Positions 16,540 through 25,651 of a stretch of DNA of 64,000 bases are shown here, piece after piece. This stretch comes from Proteobacteria bacterium ST_bin14. GTDB taxonomy: Bacteria > Pseudomonadota > Alphaproteobacteria > Sphingomonadales > Sphingomonadaceae. The stretch's first letter is position 1. The number at the start of each line of letters is the position of its first letter. The stretch covers positions 1-64,000 of the forward strand of contig MSXR01000016.1 of assembly GCA_002083655.1 (NCBI GenBank). Direction: 5' to 3'. The notes beneath the pieces are model-generated. The model saw only the letters and a list, made by a program, of their open reading frames with translations, did not search any database and had not been told where the DNA came from. Made by a program: the position numbers and the translations under genes.

Positions 16540-18090
16540 TTACTTCTTCAGCTTTACCGGCACAAACTGTGCGGGCAACCGCTGGCGCTGGACATAAAGC
16601 AGCACGCTAGGCCGGCCATCCTTGATTGACTGCGCGACGATGGCGCTCAGCGCGGCTGGCGTGTCAACAGCACTGCCGTTGACCGATATAATCACGTCAC
16701 CGCGCTTCAGCTTCTGCCCGGCATCGCTGGTAGGATCAGTGCCGCTGATCACGACACCCTTTACCGTTGAATCGACCCCGATGTTTCGCGCGATTTGCGG
16801 CGTCAGCGGGACGACGGCCAAGCCAAGTTTGTTGGCAACGGGCGACGCCGGGCCATCGGTGTCGGGCTGCGCCATGGCATCGTCATCAGGCGTACCGCTG
16901 GCGGCAGCCGCCAACGCATCTTCGGATGGGCGGGTGCCGACCACCACGCTGAGCGTCTGCTTCTTGCCATTACGAATAATGTCGAGCGGAATGCGCGTGC
17001 CCGGCTTCACATTGGAAACCAGATAGCTGAGTGACGAATCCTGCGTCACGGCTTGCCCGTTCACCGCGACGATCACGTCACCCACCATCACACCCGCCTT
17101 GTCGGCGGGCTCACCGGGTGAAACGCTGCGGATGATTTCGCCGCTGTTCTTCGGCAAGCCCAACGGCGCTGCCAATTCTTCGGTAAGCGGCAACATGCTG
17201 ACGCCCAGATAGCCGCGCGCAATCGTGGTGCCCTGCATCAGTTTATCGATGATCGGCTTTGCTTCACCGGCGGGGATGGCAAAACCGATGCCGATATTGC
17301 CGCCTGACTGGCCCGCAAAAATCTGGGAGTTGATGCCGATGACGTTGCCGTTAAGGTCGAACATCGGCCCGCCGGAATTGCCCTGATTGATCGCGGCATC
17401 GGTTTGGATGAAGCGATCATAAGCGCCGCCTTGCCCGGTCGCGCGGTGGAGCGCCGAGACGATCCCAGCCGTCACCGTGCTGCCGATGCCGAACGGATTG
17501 CCGATCGCGATGATCCAATCACCCACACGGGCGCGTTCTGAATCGCCGAACTTCACGAAGGGCAGGCCCTTGGCTTCGATCTTCAACAGTGCCAGGTCCG
17601 ATGCCGGGTCCCGCCCAATCAGCTTGGCAACATATTCCTTGCGGTTGGTGAGCGTGACGGTGATTGAATCAACCGATGCCCCCTTGGCGCCGGGCGCAAC
17701 GACGTGATTATTCGTCACCACATAGCCGTCGTCAGAGATCAGGAAGCCCGAACCAAGCGATTGCGCCTCGCGCGTTACTGGCGGCGGCGTCGGCGCGCCC
17801 TGGCCTTGGCCCTGTCCACCAAACAGATCAGCAAATGGCGTGCCAGCGAATGGGTTTGCGTTTTGCTGGGGCACCTTGATGCTTTGCTTGGTGGAAATAT
17901 TCACCACAGCGGGCTGCAATCTGGCGACAAGATCAGCAAAGCTGATTGGCGCGCCCGCGCGCGGCGCGAGGGCGGCCATTGCCGACGGCTCGTTCTGGGC
18001 CGTCTGCGCGGTAGCGGGCGGCTGAAGCGTCATGGCGGCGGCGGCACCGCCCAACAGAACCGCACTGGTGATGGCATAAGCGTAACGCAC
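16540..18090 (-). CDS. Periplasmic Do-family serine protease (DegP/DegQ-like)
   Basis: A 516-residue trypsin-fold protease/chaperone for misfolded envelope proteins. It starts with a signal peptide (cleavage near ATAQTAQ). The triad is visible: His in VTNNHVV, Asp in DPASDLALLK, Ser in NQGNSGGPMF. Two PDZ domains follow (GYLGVSMLPLTEELA; the second ending in QRQRLPAQFVPVKL), separated by an Ala/Asp linker. The Gly/Gln-rich loop after PFADLFGG corresponds to the LA loop. It lies immediately downstream of hflC, a common alphaproteobacterial arrangement, and has its own terminator. Confidence 0.92.
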   Translation of the reverse strand: MRYAYAITSAVLLGGAAAAMTLQPPATAQTAQNEPSAMAALAPRAGAPISFADLVARLQPAVVNISTKQSIKVPQQNANPFAGTPFADLFGGQGQGQGAPTPPPVTREAQSLGSGFLISDDGYVVTNNHVVAPGAKGASVDSITVTLTNRKEYVAKLIGRDPASDLALLKIEAKGLPFVKFGDSERARVGDWIIAIGNPFGIGSTVTAGIVSALHRATGQGGAYDRFIQTDAAINQGNSGGPMFDLNGNVIGINSQIFAGQSGGNIGIGFAIPAGEAKPIIDKLMQGTTIARGYLGVSMLPLTEELAAPLGLPKNSGEIIRSVSPGEPADKAGVMVGDVIVAVNGQAVTQDSSLSYLVSNVKPGTRIPLDIIRNGKKQTLSVVVGTRPSEDALAAAASGTPDDDAMAQPDTDGPASPVANKLGLAVVPLTPQIARNIGVDSTVKGVVISGTDPTSDAGQKLKRGDVIISVNGSAVDTPAALSAIVAQSIKDGRPSVLLYVQRQRLPAQFVPVKLKK

Positions 18091-18174
18091 GTTAGTTTAT
18101 TCCTCTCTTGACCGTCGCAAGGCCGCCAGTTTTGGGGGCGTGCGCCTGAACGGCGATTGAATATGAACCGATTG

Positions 18175-19050
18175 TCAGCGTGGGCGGCCGGTAAATTGCT
18201 TCAAATATTCGTTGTTCGGTGACAGCACGATCGATGTTTCGCCCTGCGGGGTCACCCCGTCGCCAATAAAGGTTTGCCGGTATGATTTCATCGCCCGATA
18301 AAAATCATAAAAATCAGCGTCCTTATTGAAGCTTTCGGCATAAATGCGCGACGCATTGGCATCTGATTCGGCGCGGATGATCTGCGCCTGCTTTTGCCCC
18401 TGTGCGCGGATGGTGGCTGCCTGTTGCTGGCGGGCGGTACGCATCCGGTTCAGCGCACTGTCGAGCGGGCTGCCACTAGGCAGATCGGCATGCTTGATTC
18501 GCACATCGACGATTTGCACCCCGTATTGCGATGCCAGCCGTTGCAGCCCGGCCTGGATATTATCCATCACCTGGCCGCGCTCAGGACTGAGCAATGCCGC
18601 AAACTGCCGCTTGCCGAGTTCGTTGCGCAGCGCAGAACCAAGCAGCGGACGGAGCTGTTCGGCGATCCTGTCCTCGGTAGCGGAGGTGCTGCCGGTGGAG
18701 ACGACGGCCTTGAGCGGATCGATGATCCTGAACCGGGCAAAGGCATCAACCTCCAGCCGCAACTGATCGGTTGATAGCACCTGCTGATTTTCCAGATCGA
18801 CGTCGAGCACGCGCTTGTCGATCCACACCACCTTGTCGATGAAGGGGAACTTCACCTGCAATCCGGCTTCGGTGCGGCCAAAGGGCTGGTTCGGCTTCCA
18901 CACATTATAGGTATCGACCGGTTGTTCGAACCGCAGGATCACCGCCTGTTCAGTTTCGGGGACGATCACAAAGCTGCTCATCGCGACGACCAAGGCGATC
19001 AGCGCGGCAATGGCGATGCCGATGGGGTTGCGCAGAAAAGCGGGGTTCAC
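18175..19050 (-). CDS. hflC: HflC, FtsH protease modulator
   Basis: SPFH/band-7 membrane protein, 291 residues, with one N-terminal transmembrane segment and a periplasmic SPFH domain (FVIVPETEQAVILRF, STDQLRLEVDAFARFRI) and coiled coil (RTARQQQAATIRAQGQKQAQ). With HflK it forms the cage around FtsH and tunes membrane proteolysis. The GTG start overlaps the hflK stop (GTGA), so the pair is coupled. Confidence 0.93.
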   Translation of the reverse strand: MNPAFLRNPIGIAIAALIALVVAMSSFVIVPETEQAVILRFEQPVDTYNVWKPNQPFGRTEAGLQVKFPFIDKVVWIDKRVLDVDLENQQVLSTDQLRLEVDAFARFRIIDPLKAVVSTGSTSATEDRIAEQLRPLLGSALRNELGKRQFAALLSPERGQVMDNIQAGLQRLASQYGVQIVDVRIKHADLPSGSPLDSALNRMRTARQQQAATIRAQGQKQAQIIRAESDANASRIYAESFNKDADFYDFYRAMKSYRQTFIGDGVTPQGETSIVLSPNNEYLKQFTGRPR

Positions 19051-20159
19051 TGGCCTGCTCCCGTCTCTGGGTTGGGCAGGGCGGCGGGGACCGGATCGGG
19101 CGCCCGGCCACGTGTGGCGGGCAGGGGCAGATAGGGCACGACGCCGGGCGTTTCGATCACTGTCTTGTTCGTGCGCGCCAGCACAGCCTCCATCGTTTCA
19201 TAATACATGCGGCGACGGGTTACCGCCGGGGCCAGCTTGTATTGGGCATAGTTCAGGTCAAACTCGGCTGCCTCTGCCTGCGCGCGAGCGGTTACCTGTT
19301 GGGCATAGGTGCGCGCCTCGTTCAGGTTCGATTCGGCTTCCTGCTGGGCCGCGCTTACCTTTTTGAACTCGTCGATCACCTTGGTGGGCGGGTCGGCCTG
19401 TTTGATGGCAAAGCCCTGAATGCGGATGCCCGCATTATATTCGTTCAGAATCGATTGCATCAAATCCTGTGCCCGCACGCCAATCCGGTCACGGCCATTG
19501 CCGATTGCCTCATCCAGCGTCACCGTAGCAACCACGGCGCGCATGGCGCTCTCTGCAACGGCGCGAACCGTGTCCTTGGGGTTGCGGATCTGGTAGATAT
19601 AATCCTGCGGGTTGGCGATATCCCACCGCACTGAATAGGCCAGATCGATGATGTTCTGATCACCCGTCAGCATCAGGTTTTCACTGGTGCCGCCTTCAGG
19701 AAAATCCTCGGTACGGATGGCCTGCACGTCAACCTTGGTAACCGTGGCGATGGGCGCGGGCCAGGTAAGCCGGATGCCGGGATCAAGCGTTTCCGAATAG
19801 CGCCCGAAATAGGCAACAACGCCGCGCTGCTGCGGCGCAATCTGGTGGACGCTTGTAAAAATCACCCATAGCGCGACGATCAGGCCAGAACCGATCAACC
19901 AAATGGCCTTGCCACCGCCGCCGGTGGGAAAGCCGGAAAAACCGCTGCCCCCACCGCCGCCGCCACCCGTGCCGCGCGCACGACGAAGGAATTCGTCAAG
20001 CGCGGTCGGTTTCGGGCCGCGACCGCGGTTGCCGCCGGGTGGAATTGACCAAGGGTTGCGAGGCCCCTCGTTATCGTCGCCAGAACCGCCCCACGGGCTT
20101 TTCGGCTTTTCGGTCATCAGGATGGAAATGCGCTGCAGCCAGGCCGGTCGAGTAATCAT
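19047..20159 (-). CDS. hflK: HflK, FtsH protease modulator
   Basis: Partner of HflC, about 370 residues. It has a Gly-rich cytoplasmic N-terminus (SPWGGSGDD; GTGGGGGGGSGFSG), one transmembrane segment (AIWLIGSGLIVALWVIF) and an SPFH domain (QQRGVVAYFGRYSETLDPGI; GDQNIIDLAYSVRW). I start at ATG 20159 because the added codons (WLQRIS...) use typical third-position G/C and AAGGG is just upstream; ATG 20117 (MTEKPKSPWG) is the other choice. It is divergent from mrp. Confidence 0.92.
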   Translation of the reverse strand: MITRPAWLQRISILMTEKPKSPWGGSGDDNEGPRNPWSIPPGGNRGRGPKPTALDEFLRRARGTGGGGGGGSGFSGFPTGGGGKAIWLIGSGLIVALWVIFTSVHQIAPQQRGVVAYFGRYSETLDPGIRLTWPAPIATVTKVDVQAIRTEDFPEGGTSENLMLTGDQNIIDLAYSVRWDIANPQDYIYQIRNPKDTVRAVAESAMRAVVATVTLDEAIGNGRDRIGVRAQDLMQSILNEYNAGIRIQGFAIKQADPPTKVIDEFKKVSAAQQEAESNLNEARTYAQQVTARAQAEAAEFDLNYAQYKLAPAVTRRRMYYETMEAVLARTNKTVIETPGVVPYLPLPATRGRAPDPVPAALPNPETGAGQ

Positions 20160-20229
20160 AAACCCTTTATAGGTGCCCCACACGGGAAAAACAGTGGCAA
20201 CCGGCACAGACCGTCCTAATGCGGTATCC

Positions 20230-21213
20230 ATGACCGATATCGATAGCCTGAACGCTGCCCTGTTGCCGATTGCCGGCGCCCGTGCCACCGCTCGTTTGGA
20301 GGATGGCCGGGCCTCTATCATTCTTGATGTCAGCGGTCTTGATCCCACGGCGCGTGATGTGCTCGATTCGGCGATCAAGCGGTGCGCCACTGCATTGCCG
20401 GGCATTTCAGAGGTGCGCGTGGCGCTGACCAGCCAGCGTACCCAGCGCCAGATTATTGCGGTCGCCAGCGGCAAGGGCGGGGTGGGTAAATCCACCGTTT
20501 CTGCGAATCTGGCGATTGCGCTGCACCAATTGGGGCGCAAGGTGGGGTTGGTCGATGCCGATATTTATGGCCCCTCCCAGCCCAAGTTGATGGGGGTGGA
20601 GGGCAGCCGCCCGACCGCGCCAGAAAAATTGCTGGTGCCGGTCGAAACCCCGTCGGGCGTGCCGATCCTGTCGATGGGCCAGCTGGTTGCGCCCGATCAG
20701 GCGATCGCCTGGCGCGGGCCGATGGCGGCAGGGGCGCTGGGCCAGCTGGTCGATGCCGATTGGGGGCAAACCGATACGCTGATCATCGATATGCCGCCGG
20801 GCACCGGCGATGTGCAGCTCACCATGATCCAGAAGCACCGGCCTTCGGGCGTTGTGATCGTGTCGACCCCGCAGGATCTGGCGTTGATGGATGCCAAGCG
20901 CGCAATCGACCTGTTCGTTAAATCGGGCATCCCTATCATTGGGCTGGTGGAGAACATGGCGGGCTATGCCTGCCCGTCCTGCGGCGAGGTTTCGGATCCA
21001 TTTGGCAGCGGCGGGGCAGAGCTTGCCGCCGACATCTTGGAAATACCGTTTTTGGGCCGGATTCCGCTCGATATCGCGATTCGCACGGGCTCCGATGCCG
21101 GGCAGCCGCCGGTCACCGGGAACGGCCCAGAGCGCGCCGCGTTCATGGATGTTGCGGCGATTGTCCGCGATTGGATTGAACGCGGAGGCAAGCATGCCAC
21201 TCACTTCGGATGA
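20230..21213 (+). CDS. mrp: Mrp/ApbC-type iron-sulfur cluster carrier ATPase
   Basis: Deviant Walker A SGKGGVGKST near residue 80, an N-terminal MIP18-like domain (residues about 1-70), and the C-terminal CPSC motif (MAGYACPSCGE) that binds a bridging Fe-S cluster in Mrp/Nbp35 dimers. It delivers Fe-S clusters to apoproteins in the cytoplasm. ATG 20230 is used; an in-frame GTG at 20173 would reach into the hflK promoter. It overlaps the next gene by 20 bp. Confidence 0.92.
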   Translation: MTDIDSLNAALLPIAGARATARLEDGRASIILDVSGLDPTARDVLDSAIKRCATALPGISEVRVALTSQRTQRQIIAVASGKGGVGKSTVSANLAIALHQLGRKVGLVDADIYGPSQPKLMGVEGSRPTAPEKLLVPVETPSGVPILSMGQLVAPDQAIAWRGPMAAGALGQLVDADWGQTDTLIIDMPPGTGDVQLTMIQKHRPSGVVIVSTPQDLALMDAKRAIDLFVKSGIPIIGLVENMAGYACPSCGEVSDPFGSGGAELAADILEIPFLGRIPLDIAIRTGSDAGQPPVTGNGPERAAFMDVAAIVRDWIERGGKHATHFG

Positions 21214-21622
21214 AGATATTGCCGCGCTGCTCGGGCGGGTGCGGACAATCGCGCTGGTTGGCGCTTCGGATCGGCCGGAACGCCCATCTTATGAGGTGAT
21301 GGCGACCCTGCAGGCGCATGGGTACCGGGTGATCCCGATCAACCCGCAAATCGCGGGCGAGCATATCCACGGCGAGTTTGTGTTTGGCGACATGGCAACG
21401 CTGGGTGAACCGATTGATTTAGTTGATATTTTCCGCAACTCTACGGCGGCGGGAGACGCGGTCGATGCCGCGATTGCAGTGGGCGCAAAGGCGGTTTGGA
21501 TGCAATTGGGCGTCGTCAACGCGGCAGCAGCCGCGCGCGCTGAGGCCGCGGGACTTGATGTTGTGATGGATCGCTGCCCCGTTATCGAACTAAAACGGCT
21601 GCAAATCGCACCATTTTGCTGA
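21194..21622 (+). CDS. CoA-binding (Rossmann) protein, YccU-like
   Basis: A 142-residue single-domain CoA_binding protein (COG1832 type): RTIALVGASDRPERPSYEVM, HGYRVIPINPQ, VDIFRN, WMQLGVVN, VMDRCPVIE. It resembles the CoA-binding lobe of succinyl-CoA synthetase without a catalytic partner; the function is unknown. GGAGG lies five nt before ATG 21194, inside the 3' end of mrp, so translation is coupled. Confidence 0.85.
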   Translation: MPLTSDEDIAALLGRVRTIALVGASDRPERPSYEVMATLQAHGYRVIPINPQIAGEHIHGEFVFGDMATLGEPIDLVDIFRNSTAAGDAVDAAIAVGAKAVWMQLGVVNAAAAARAEAAGLDVVMDRCPVIELKRLQIAPFC

Positions 21623-21803
21623 TTTTTTGGCATCGTATGGCCGGGAAATGCCGGCATTTTTACCGAGATGACGCAAAATGGCCTAAAAATGGCAGTGATT
21701 GGCCCCAAATGTTCGGTGTGTTGTTGATAGCGACAGCGATTCAGCTGGCCGATGGTCCGCCGCGCGCCACCGACCCCGCCACCAAACTACCCGGCACGAT
21801 GCT

Positions 21804-23096
21804 CTAATTGCCCAGAATATGCATCCATAGCGGCGCGCCGGTCAGGCTTTCTGAACCGCGCAGCGCCGCGAGCGCCGTTGCGACCGCGCGTTCGGGGCCC
21901 TCGTGCGTCACGATGGCGACCAGCACGCTGCCGTCGCCGGATCGCCCGCGCTGCATGAGGCTTTCAATCGAGACGCCCGCATCGCGCATCGCCGCGGCAA
22001 TCTCTGCCAGCACACCCACTTTGTCGGCAACGGTAAAGCGCACATAGGCGCGGCCACGCCGGTCGCCGGTGTCGGCGGGTGCCTGTGCCAGCAGAGCGGC
22101 GGCGGGCATGGCATAGGGCGGGCCATATTCGCCGCGCGCGATATCGATCAGATCGGCGACCACCGCGCTCGCGGTTGGCCCGTCGCCTGCGCCTGCGCCC
22201 TGAAACAACAGCCGCCCGACGAAATTCCCCTCCGCGACCACGGCGTTGGTAGCCCCCGTCACATGCGCGAGCGGGTGGCTGACGGGCACCAGATGGGGAT
22301 GAACGCGCTGGAAAAGCCCCGCGTCATTGGCTTCGGCAAAACCCAGCAGGCGGATGCGATAGCCAAGCGCCGCCGCCTCAGCAATGTCCGCCGCCAGCAC
22401 ATCGCGGATGCCGCCTGATTTCACATCACCAAAGGCTGGCTGGGTGCCAAAGGCAATGCTCGCCAAAATTGATAATTTATGGGCGGCATCAATACCGTCG
22501 ATATCAAAGCTGGGATCAGCCTCTGCAAAGCCAAGCGCCTGTGCTTCGGCTAGCACATCGCCGAAATCGCGCCCCTCTGCCTCCATCTTGCTCAGGATGA
22601 AATTGCAGGTGCCGTTCAAAATGCCGTACACCCGGGCAATCTCGTTTGCCGCAGCGCCTTCGCGCAGGCCCTTGATCACCGGAATCCCGCCCGCCACCGC
22701 CGCTTCGAATTTCAGCGGTGCGGATGCGGCCTCTGCCGCGCGCGCCAGTTCCAGCCCGTGATGCGCGATCATCGCCTTGTTCGCGGTCACCAGCCCCTTG
22801 CCGCTGGCCAGCGTGGCGCGGGCGAGGGTGAGCGCGGGGCCATCCGATCCGCCGACCAGTTCCACGACCACATCGGCATCATCACGCTGTGCAAGCGCCG
22901 TGGTATCATCGACCCAGGCAAAGCGGGTAATATCCACCCCGCGATCCTTGCCCCGGTCACGCGCCGAGACGGCGACGATCTCAATGGGGCGCCCGGCGCG
23001 GCGCGCGATCAGCGCACCATTGGCGTCGATCAGCCTGATCACGCCAGCGCCAACGGTGCCAAGCCCGGCCAGAGCAATACGAAGTGGTTTGGTCAT
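21804..23096 (-). CDS. hom: Homoserine dehydrogenase
   Basis: NAD(P)-dependent reduction of aspartate semialdehyde to homoserine in the Thr/Met pathway. 430 residues, the monofunctional type with a C-terminal ACT domain. Motifs: GLGTVGAGV (nucleotide binding), NGTCNFIL, ADPSFDIDGIDAAHKL (catalytic Asp/Lys region), and the ACT segment VRFTVADKVGVLAEIAAAM. ATG 23096 is preferred; two further in-frame ATGs upstream (to 23117) lack a conserved sequence. Thr/Ile feedback through the ACT domain is usual for the family. Confidence 0.95.
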   Translation of the reverse strand: MTKPLRIALAGLGTVGAGVIRLIDANGALIARRAGRPIEIVAVSARDRGKDRGVDITRFAWVDDTTALAQRDDADVVVELVGGSDGPALTLARATLASGKGLVTANKAMIAHHGLELARAAEAASAPLKFEAAVAGGIPVIKGLREGAAANEIARVYGILNGTCNFILSKMEAEGRDFGDVLAEAQALGFAEADPSFDIDGIDAAHKLSILASIAFGTQPAFGDVKSGGIRDVLAADIAEAAALGYRIRLLGFAEANDAGLFQRVHPHLVPVSHPLAHVTGATNAVVAEGNFVGRLLFQGAGAGDGPTASAVVADLIDIARGEYGPPYAMPAAALLAQAPADTGDRRGRAYVRFTVADKVGVLAEIAAAMRDAGVSIESLMQRGRSGDGSVLVAIVTHEGPERAVATALAALRGSESLTGAPLWMHILGN

Positions 23097-23406
23097 GTTA
23101 TGCCCCATAGCCGTCATGCCGAACTCGTTTCAGCACTCAACGGGCGGCAGATAGCCGCGACGGTTCTCTAGCGGCACGTTGGACCGGGAAACAAGTTGGT
23201 AGTTATCTCCTGCCGCCAGGGCGGCGCATCAATTCCGACCGATCTCCAAGCCTCTTGTTCCCCCGCGAAGGCGGGGGTCCAGACTGGACTCCCGCCTTCG
23301 CGGGAGCACAAAAAGTTCTCCTTAATCGAAGGGAGTAAATCGCCATCAAGATCAGAGCGACGGATGGAGAACAAATCGACAGCCGGTGGTTTTCACCGGT
23401 GCCGCG
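23097..23406. repeat. Intergenic repeats including family-B copy 1 (reverse orientation)
   Basis: No gene. GTCATGCCGAACTCGTTTC (23116-23134) belongs to the same family as 14337. From about 23197 to 23347 lies one copy of the dispersed family B, inverted relative to the copies at 27.4 and 45.4 kb: GCGCATCAATTCCGACCGA, then the paired arms CCCGCGAAGGCGGGGGTCC and GGACTCCCGCCTTCGCGGG. Chance ORFs across such elements give the PAFAGE-type peptide often mis-annotated as protein. Confidence 0.8.
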
Positions 23407-24360
23407 TCAAGCTTTCACCAGCCCAATCTCCACCAGCCGTTCGTGCAGATAATCATGCGCGGTAATGGGCGTGGGGTAGCGGTTGGGGTTGCTGGCGGTG
23501 ATGCAGCCGGGCAGCGTTTCGATCAGGAAATCAGGCGCGGGGTGCAGGAAAAATGGCATCGAATAGCGTGGATGGCTGCGCCGTTCCGGCGGCGGGTTCA
23601 CCACGCGGTGGGTGGTGGATGGCAGGACGTGATTGGTTAGCCGCTGGAGCATATCGCCGACATTGACCACCATGGCATCGGCAGGCGGCTTGATCGCCAG
23701 CCACTCGCCGTCGCGCTCGAGCAGTTCGAGCCCGGCTTCCTCGGCACCTAGCAACAGCGTGATCAGGTTGATATCCTCATGCGCGCCTGCCCGTACCCCC
23801 TCTGCGTCAGCGGGGATCGGCGGATAGTGCAGCAGCCGCAGGATCGAATTGCCGTCCTTCACAGCTGGATCGAACCAGTCGCTCGCCAGCCCCAGATGCC
23901 GCGCAATCGCCGACAATATCTTGTCCCCCGCCCGGTCGAACGCGGTGAACAAGGCGCTCAGCGTTTCGTGGAAACCCTCGGGCCGCGCAGGCCAGATATT
24001 GGGGGGCATGACATCGGCATAGCGGTGCCCGGCGGCCAATTCGCGGCCCACATGCCAGAATTCTTTCAGGTCGACGACGCTGGCGCCCTTGGCGATCTCT
24101 GTCTTGAAGGGGGTATAGCCGCGTTGGCCCCCGCCTGCTGCGGTATAATATTGCCGTTTTTCTTCGTCGGTCAGCGCGAAGAATTGCTGGGTGTAATCCC
24201 AGGCTCGGTCGATCAGTGCCGGATCAATGCCATGATCGGCCACCACCGCAAATCCAAATCGTTCAAACGATGTGCCAAGCGCCCGGGCAAAACCGGCGGG
24301 ATCCGCCGTATCTTGCGCCAGCGATAATGTGGGAACTTGGGCAGGGGCGGTATCGAGCAT
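23407..24360 (-). CDS. 2-oxoglutarate/Fe(II) oxygenase, isopenicillin N synthase-like
   Basis: A 317-residue double-stranded beta-helix dioxygenase. The iron ligands fit HxD in GAHEDINLITLL and the distal His in PSTTHRVVNP, and RYSMPFF is the RxS that binds 2OG. The N-terminal DIOX_N domain is visible (GFARALGTSFERFGFAVVAD). It resembles the IPNS/flavanone-oxidase superfamily, but bacterial members mostly act on small metabolites of unknown identity. No biosynthetic cluster surrounds it. Confidence 0.82.
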   Translation of the reverse strand: MLDTAPAQVPTLSLAQDTADPAGFARALGTSFERFGFAVVADHGIDPALIDRAWDYTQQFFALTDEEKRQYYTAAGGGQRGYTPFKTEIAKGASVVDLKEFWHVGRELAAGHRYADVMPPNIWPARPEGFHETLSALFTAFDRAGDKILSAIARHLGLASDWFDPAVKDGNSILRLLHYPPIPADAEGVRAGAHEDINLITLLLGAEEAGLELLERDGEWLAIKPPADAMVVNVGDMLQRLTNHVLPSTTHRVVNPPPERRSHPRYSMPFFLHPAPDFLIETLPGCITASNPNRYPTPITAHDYLHERLVEIGLVKA

Positions 24361-24440
24361 GGGTCAATGTCCGTTGAGCGATTAATTGCCCAACATAAGA
24401 TACGGTGCCGGTTTCGAACAGGGGGCGGCGCTGCCGTGGT

Positions 24441-24863
24441 TCAGCCCCTGCTGATAACGCCCGTGCTATGCCCGCCAGCGGTTGGCGTAACGTCGATGCG
24501 GACGGGCTTGCCGACAGGATCGGTGCCGACGAGCGCGGTTCCTTCTGCCTTCAGCGTAAAGCCCTTGGGCTCCAGCGTGGAGAGATACCAGGCGCGCACA
24601 GTGGCCGAATCAGCCGCGCTGTCAAACGCAACGTCGGTCATGTCGTCTTCTTTATGCGGCATGATCTTCATGTCGATCATCTTCGCGCCGGGATAAAGCG
24701 GCACTATCGTCATATCGACCGGGCTGCCGTCTGCCATCTGCATGTCCGTTACGTTGCCGACAGCCATCGCCGCGTCTGGCGCGCGCGCGGGTTCAGCGCA
24801 GGCTGTCAGCGCCCCTGTTGTCGCTGCCAGCAGTGCCATCGTGCCAAAAATTGATCGGGTCAT
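24441..24863 (-). CDS. Lipoprotein, paralogue of the next gene
   Basis: A 140-residue predicted lipoprotein: signal plus lipobox LTAC, then a Met/Asp-rich stretch and a C-terminal module (YLSTLEPKGFTLKAEGTALV ending GGHSTGVISRG). That C-terminal module and the motif LYPGAKMIDMKI recur in the protein encoded at 25008-25529, so the two are paralogues. ATG 24863 has GGAGG at proper distance. Function unknown. Confidence 0.7.
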   Translation of the reverse strand: MTRSIFGTMALLAATTGALTACAEPARAPDAAMAVGNVTDMQMADGSPVDMTIVPLYPGAKMIDMKIMPHKEDDMTDVAFDSAADSATVRAWYLSTLEPKGFTLKAEGTALVGTDPVGKPVRIDVTPTAGGHSTGVISRG

Positions 24864-25007
24864 GCCAGCCTCCACGCTGATTGCCTGTGACCCGCCACAA
24901 GCGGCCGCTGCGCGGCTGGGTCAAGTCCAGCCAACAAGGGGCACCGATCTTGGATAATATCGTACGATGTTGTGCGGCAATTTGTGGCGGCTTTGCGGCC
25001 TTGTGTG

Positions 25008-25529
25008 TCAGCCCCCGACGGTGATGACGCCGGTTGAATGGCCATCGGCGGCTGGCGCTACCTCCAGCGTGAAGGGCTTGTTTTCGTCATCGGTTCCTTT
25101 CAGGCCCTTGCCTGCCGCCGTCAGTTTGAAATCGGCCTTGCCCAGCTTGTCGGCAAAATATTCCAGCACCTTTTCCGGTGTGGCCGGGCTGTCAAAAACG
25201 ACGCGAACCTTGCCGCTGTCATCTTCGCCATCCTTGCCTTCGTTCGCGGCGATGTTCATCGTGGTGATCGTTGATCCGGGATACAGCTTCACCCCGTTCA
25301 GGCTGAAATCGCCCGCGCCGAGTTTCATCTTGGGGAGCGAGAATTTGCCCGAAAAGCCGGGGGCGTTGATCGATACTTCGCCGCTATTGCCGTCCATGCC
25401 GGCGGTGACGTTGCCGTCGCTGTCGGTTGCGTTGAACGTAACGGTCGTGCCTTCCTTGTCGCCGCCGCAAGCCGCCAGCGGCATGGCCAACGGGATCATC
25501 AGGGCCAGCAGCATTGTCGATTTCCGCAT
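25008..25529 (-). CDS. Lipoprotein, paralogue of the downstream gene
   Basis: A 173-residue predicted lipoprotein with lipobox LAAC followed by GGDKEG. The middle is Gly/Asp-rich; the C-terminal module (VLEYFADKLGKADFKLTAAG ... ADGHSTGVITVGG) is shared with 24441-24863. The paralogues are 144 bp apart on the same strand, consistent with tandem duplication and divergence. Start ATG 25529 with a GGAGACGAGAG purine run. Divergent from the Bcr/CflA transporter. Confidence 0.7.
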   Translation of the reverse strand: MRKSTMLLALMIPLAMPLAACGGDKEGTTVTFNATDSDGNVTAGMDGNSGEVSINAPGFSGKFSLPKMKLGAGDFSLNGVKLYPGSTITTMNIAANEGKDGEDDSGKVRVVFDSPATPEKVLEYFADKLGKADFKLTAAGKGLKGTDDENKPFTLEVAPAADGHSTGVITVGG

Positions 25530-25651
25530 CTCTCGTCTCCATCCGGTGTTATAGAGTAATAATACACGTGGTTCGCGACTTTCGTCAATATCTGCGTTGC
25601 GCGGCGCATAATGGGTCGACCCGGATGCGTGCATCGGGCATGGCCGCGCGG

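Noticed and set aside
23168..23374. ORF with peptide WTPAFAGEQ
   Set aside because: A translation of the family-B palindromic repeat, a common mis-annotation in sphingomonad genomes.
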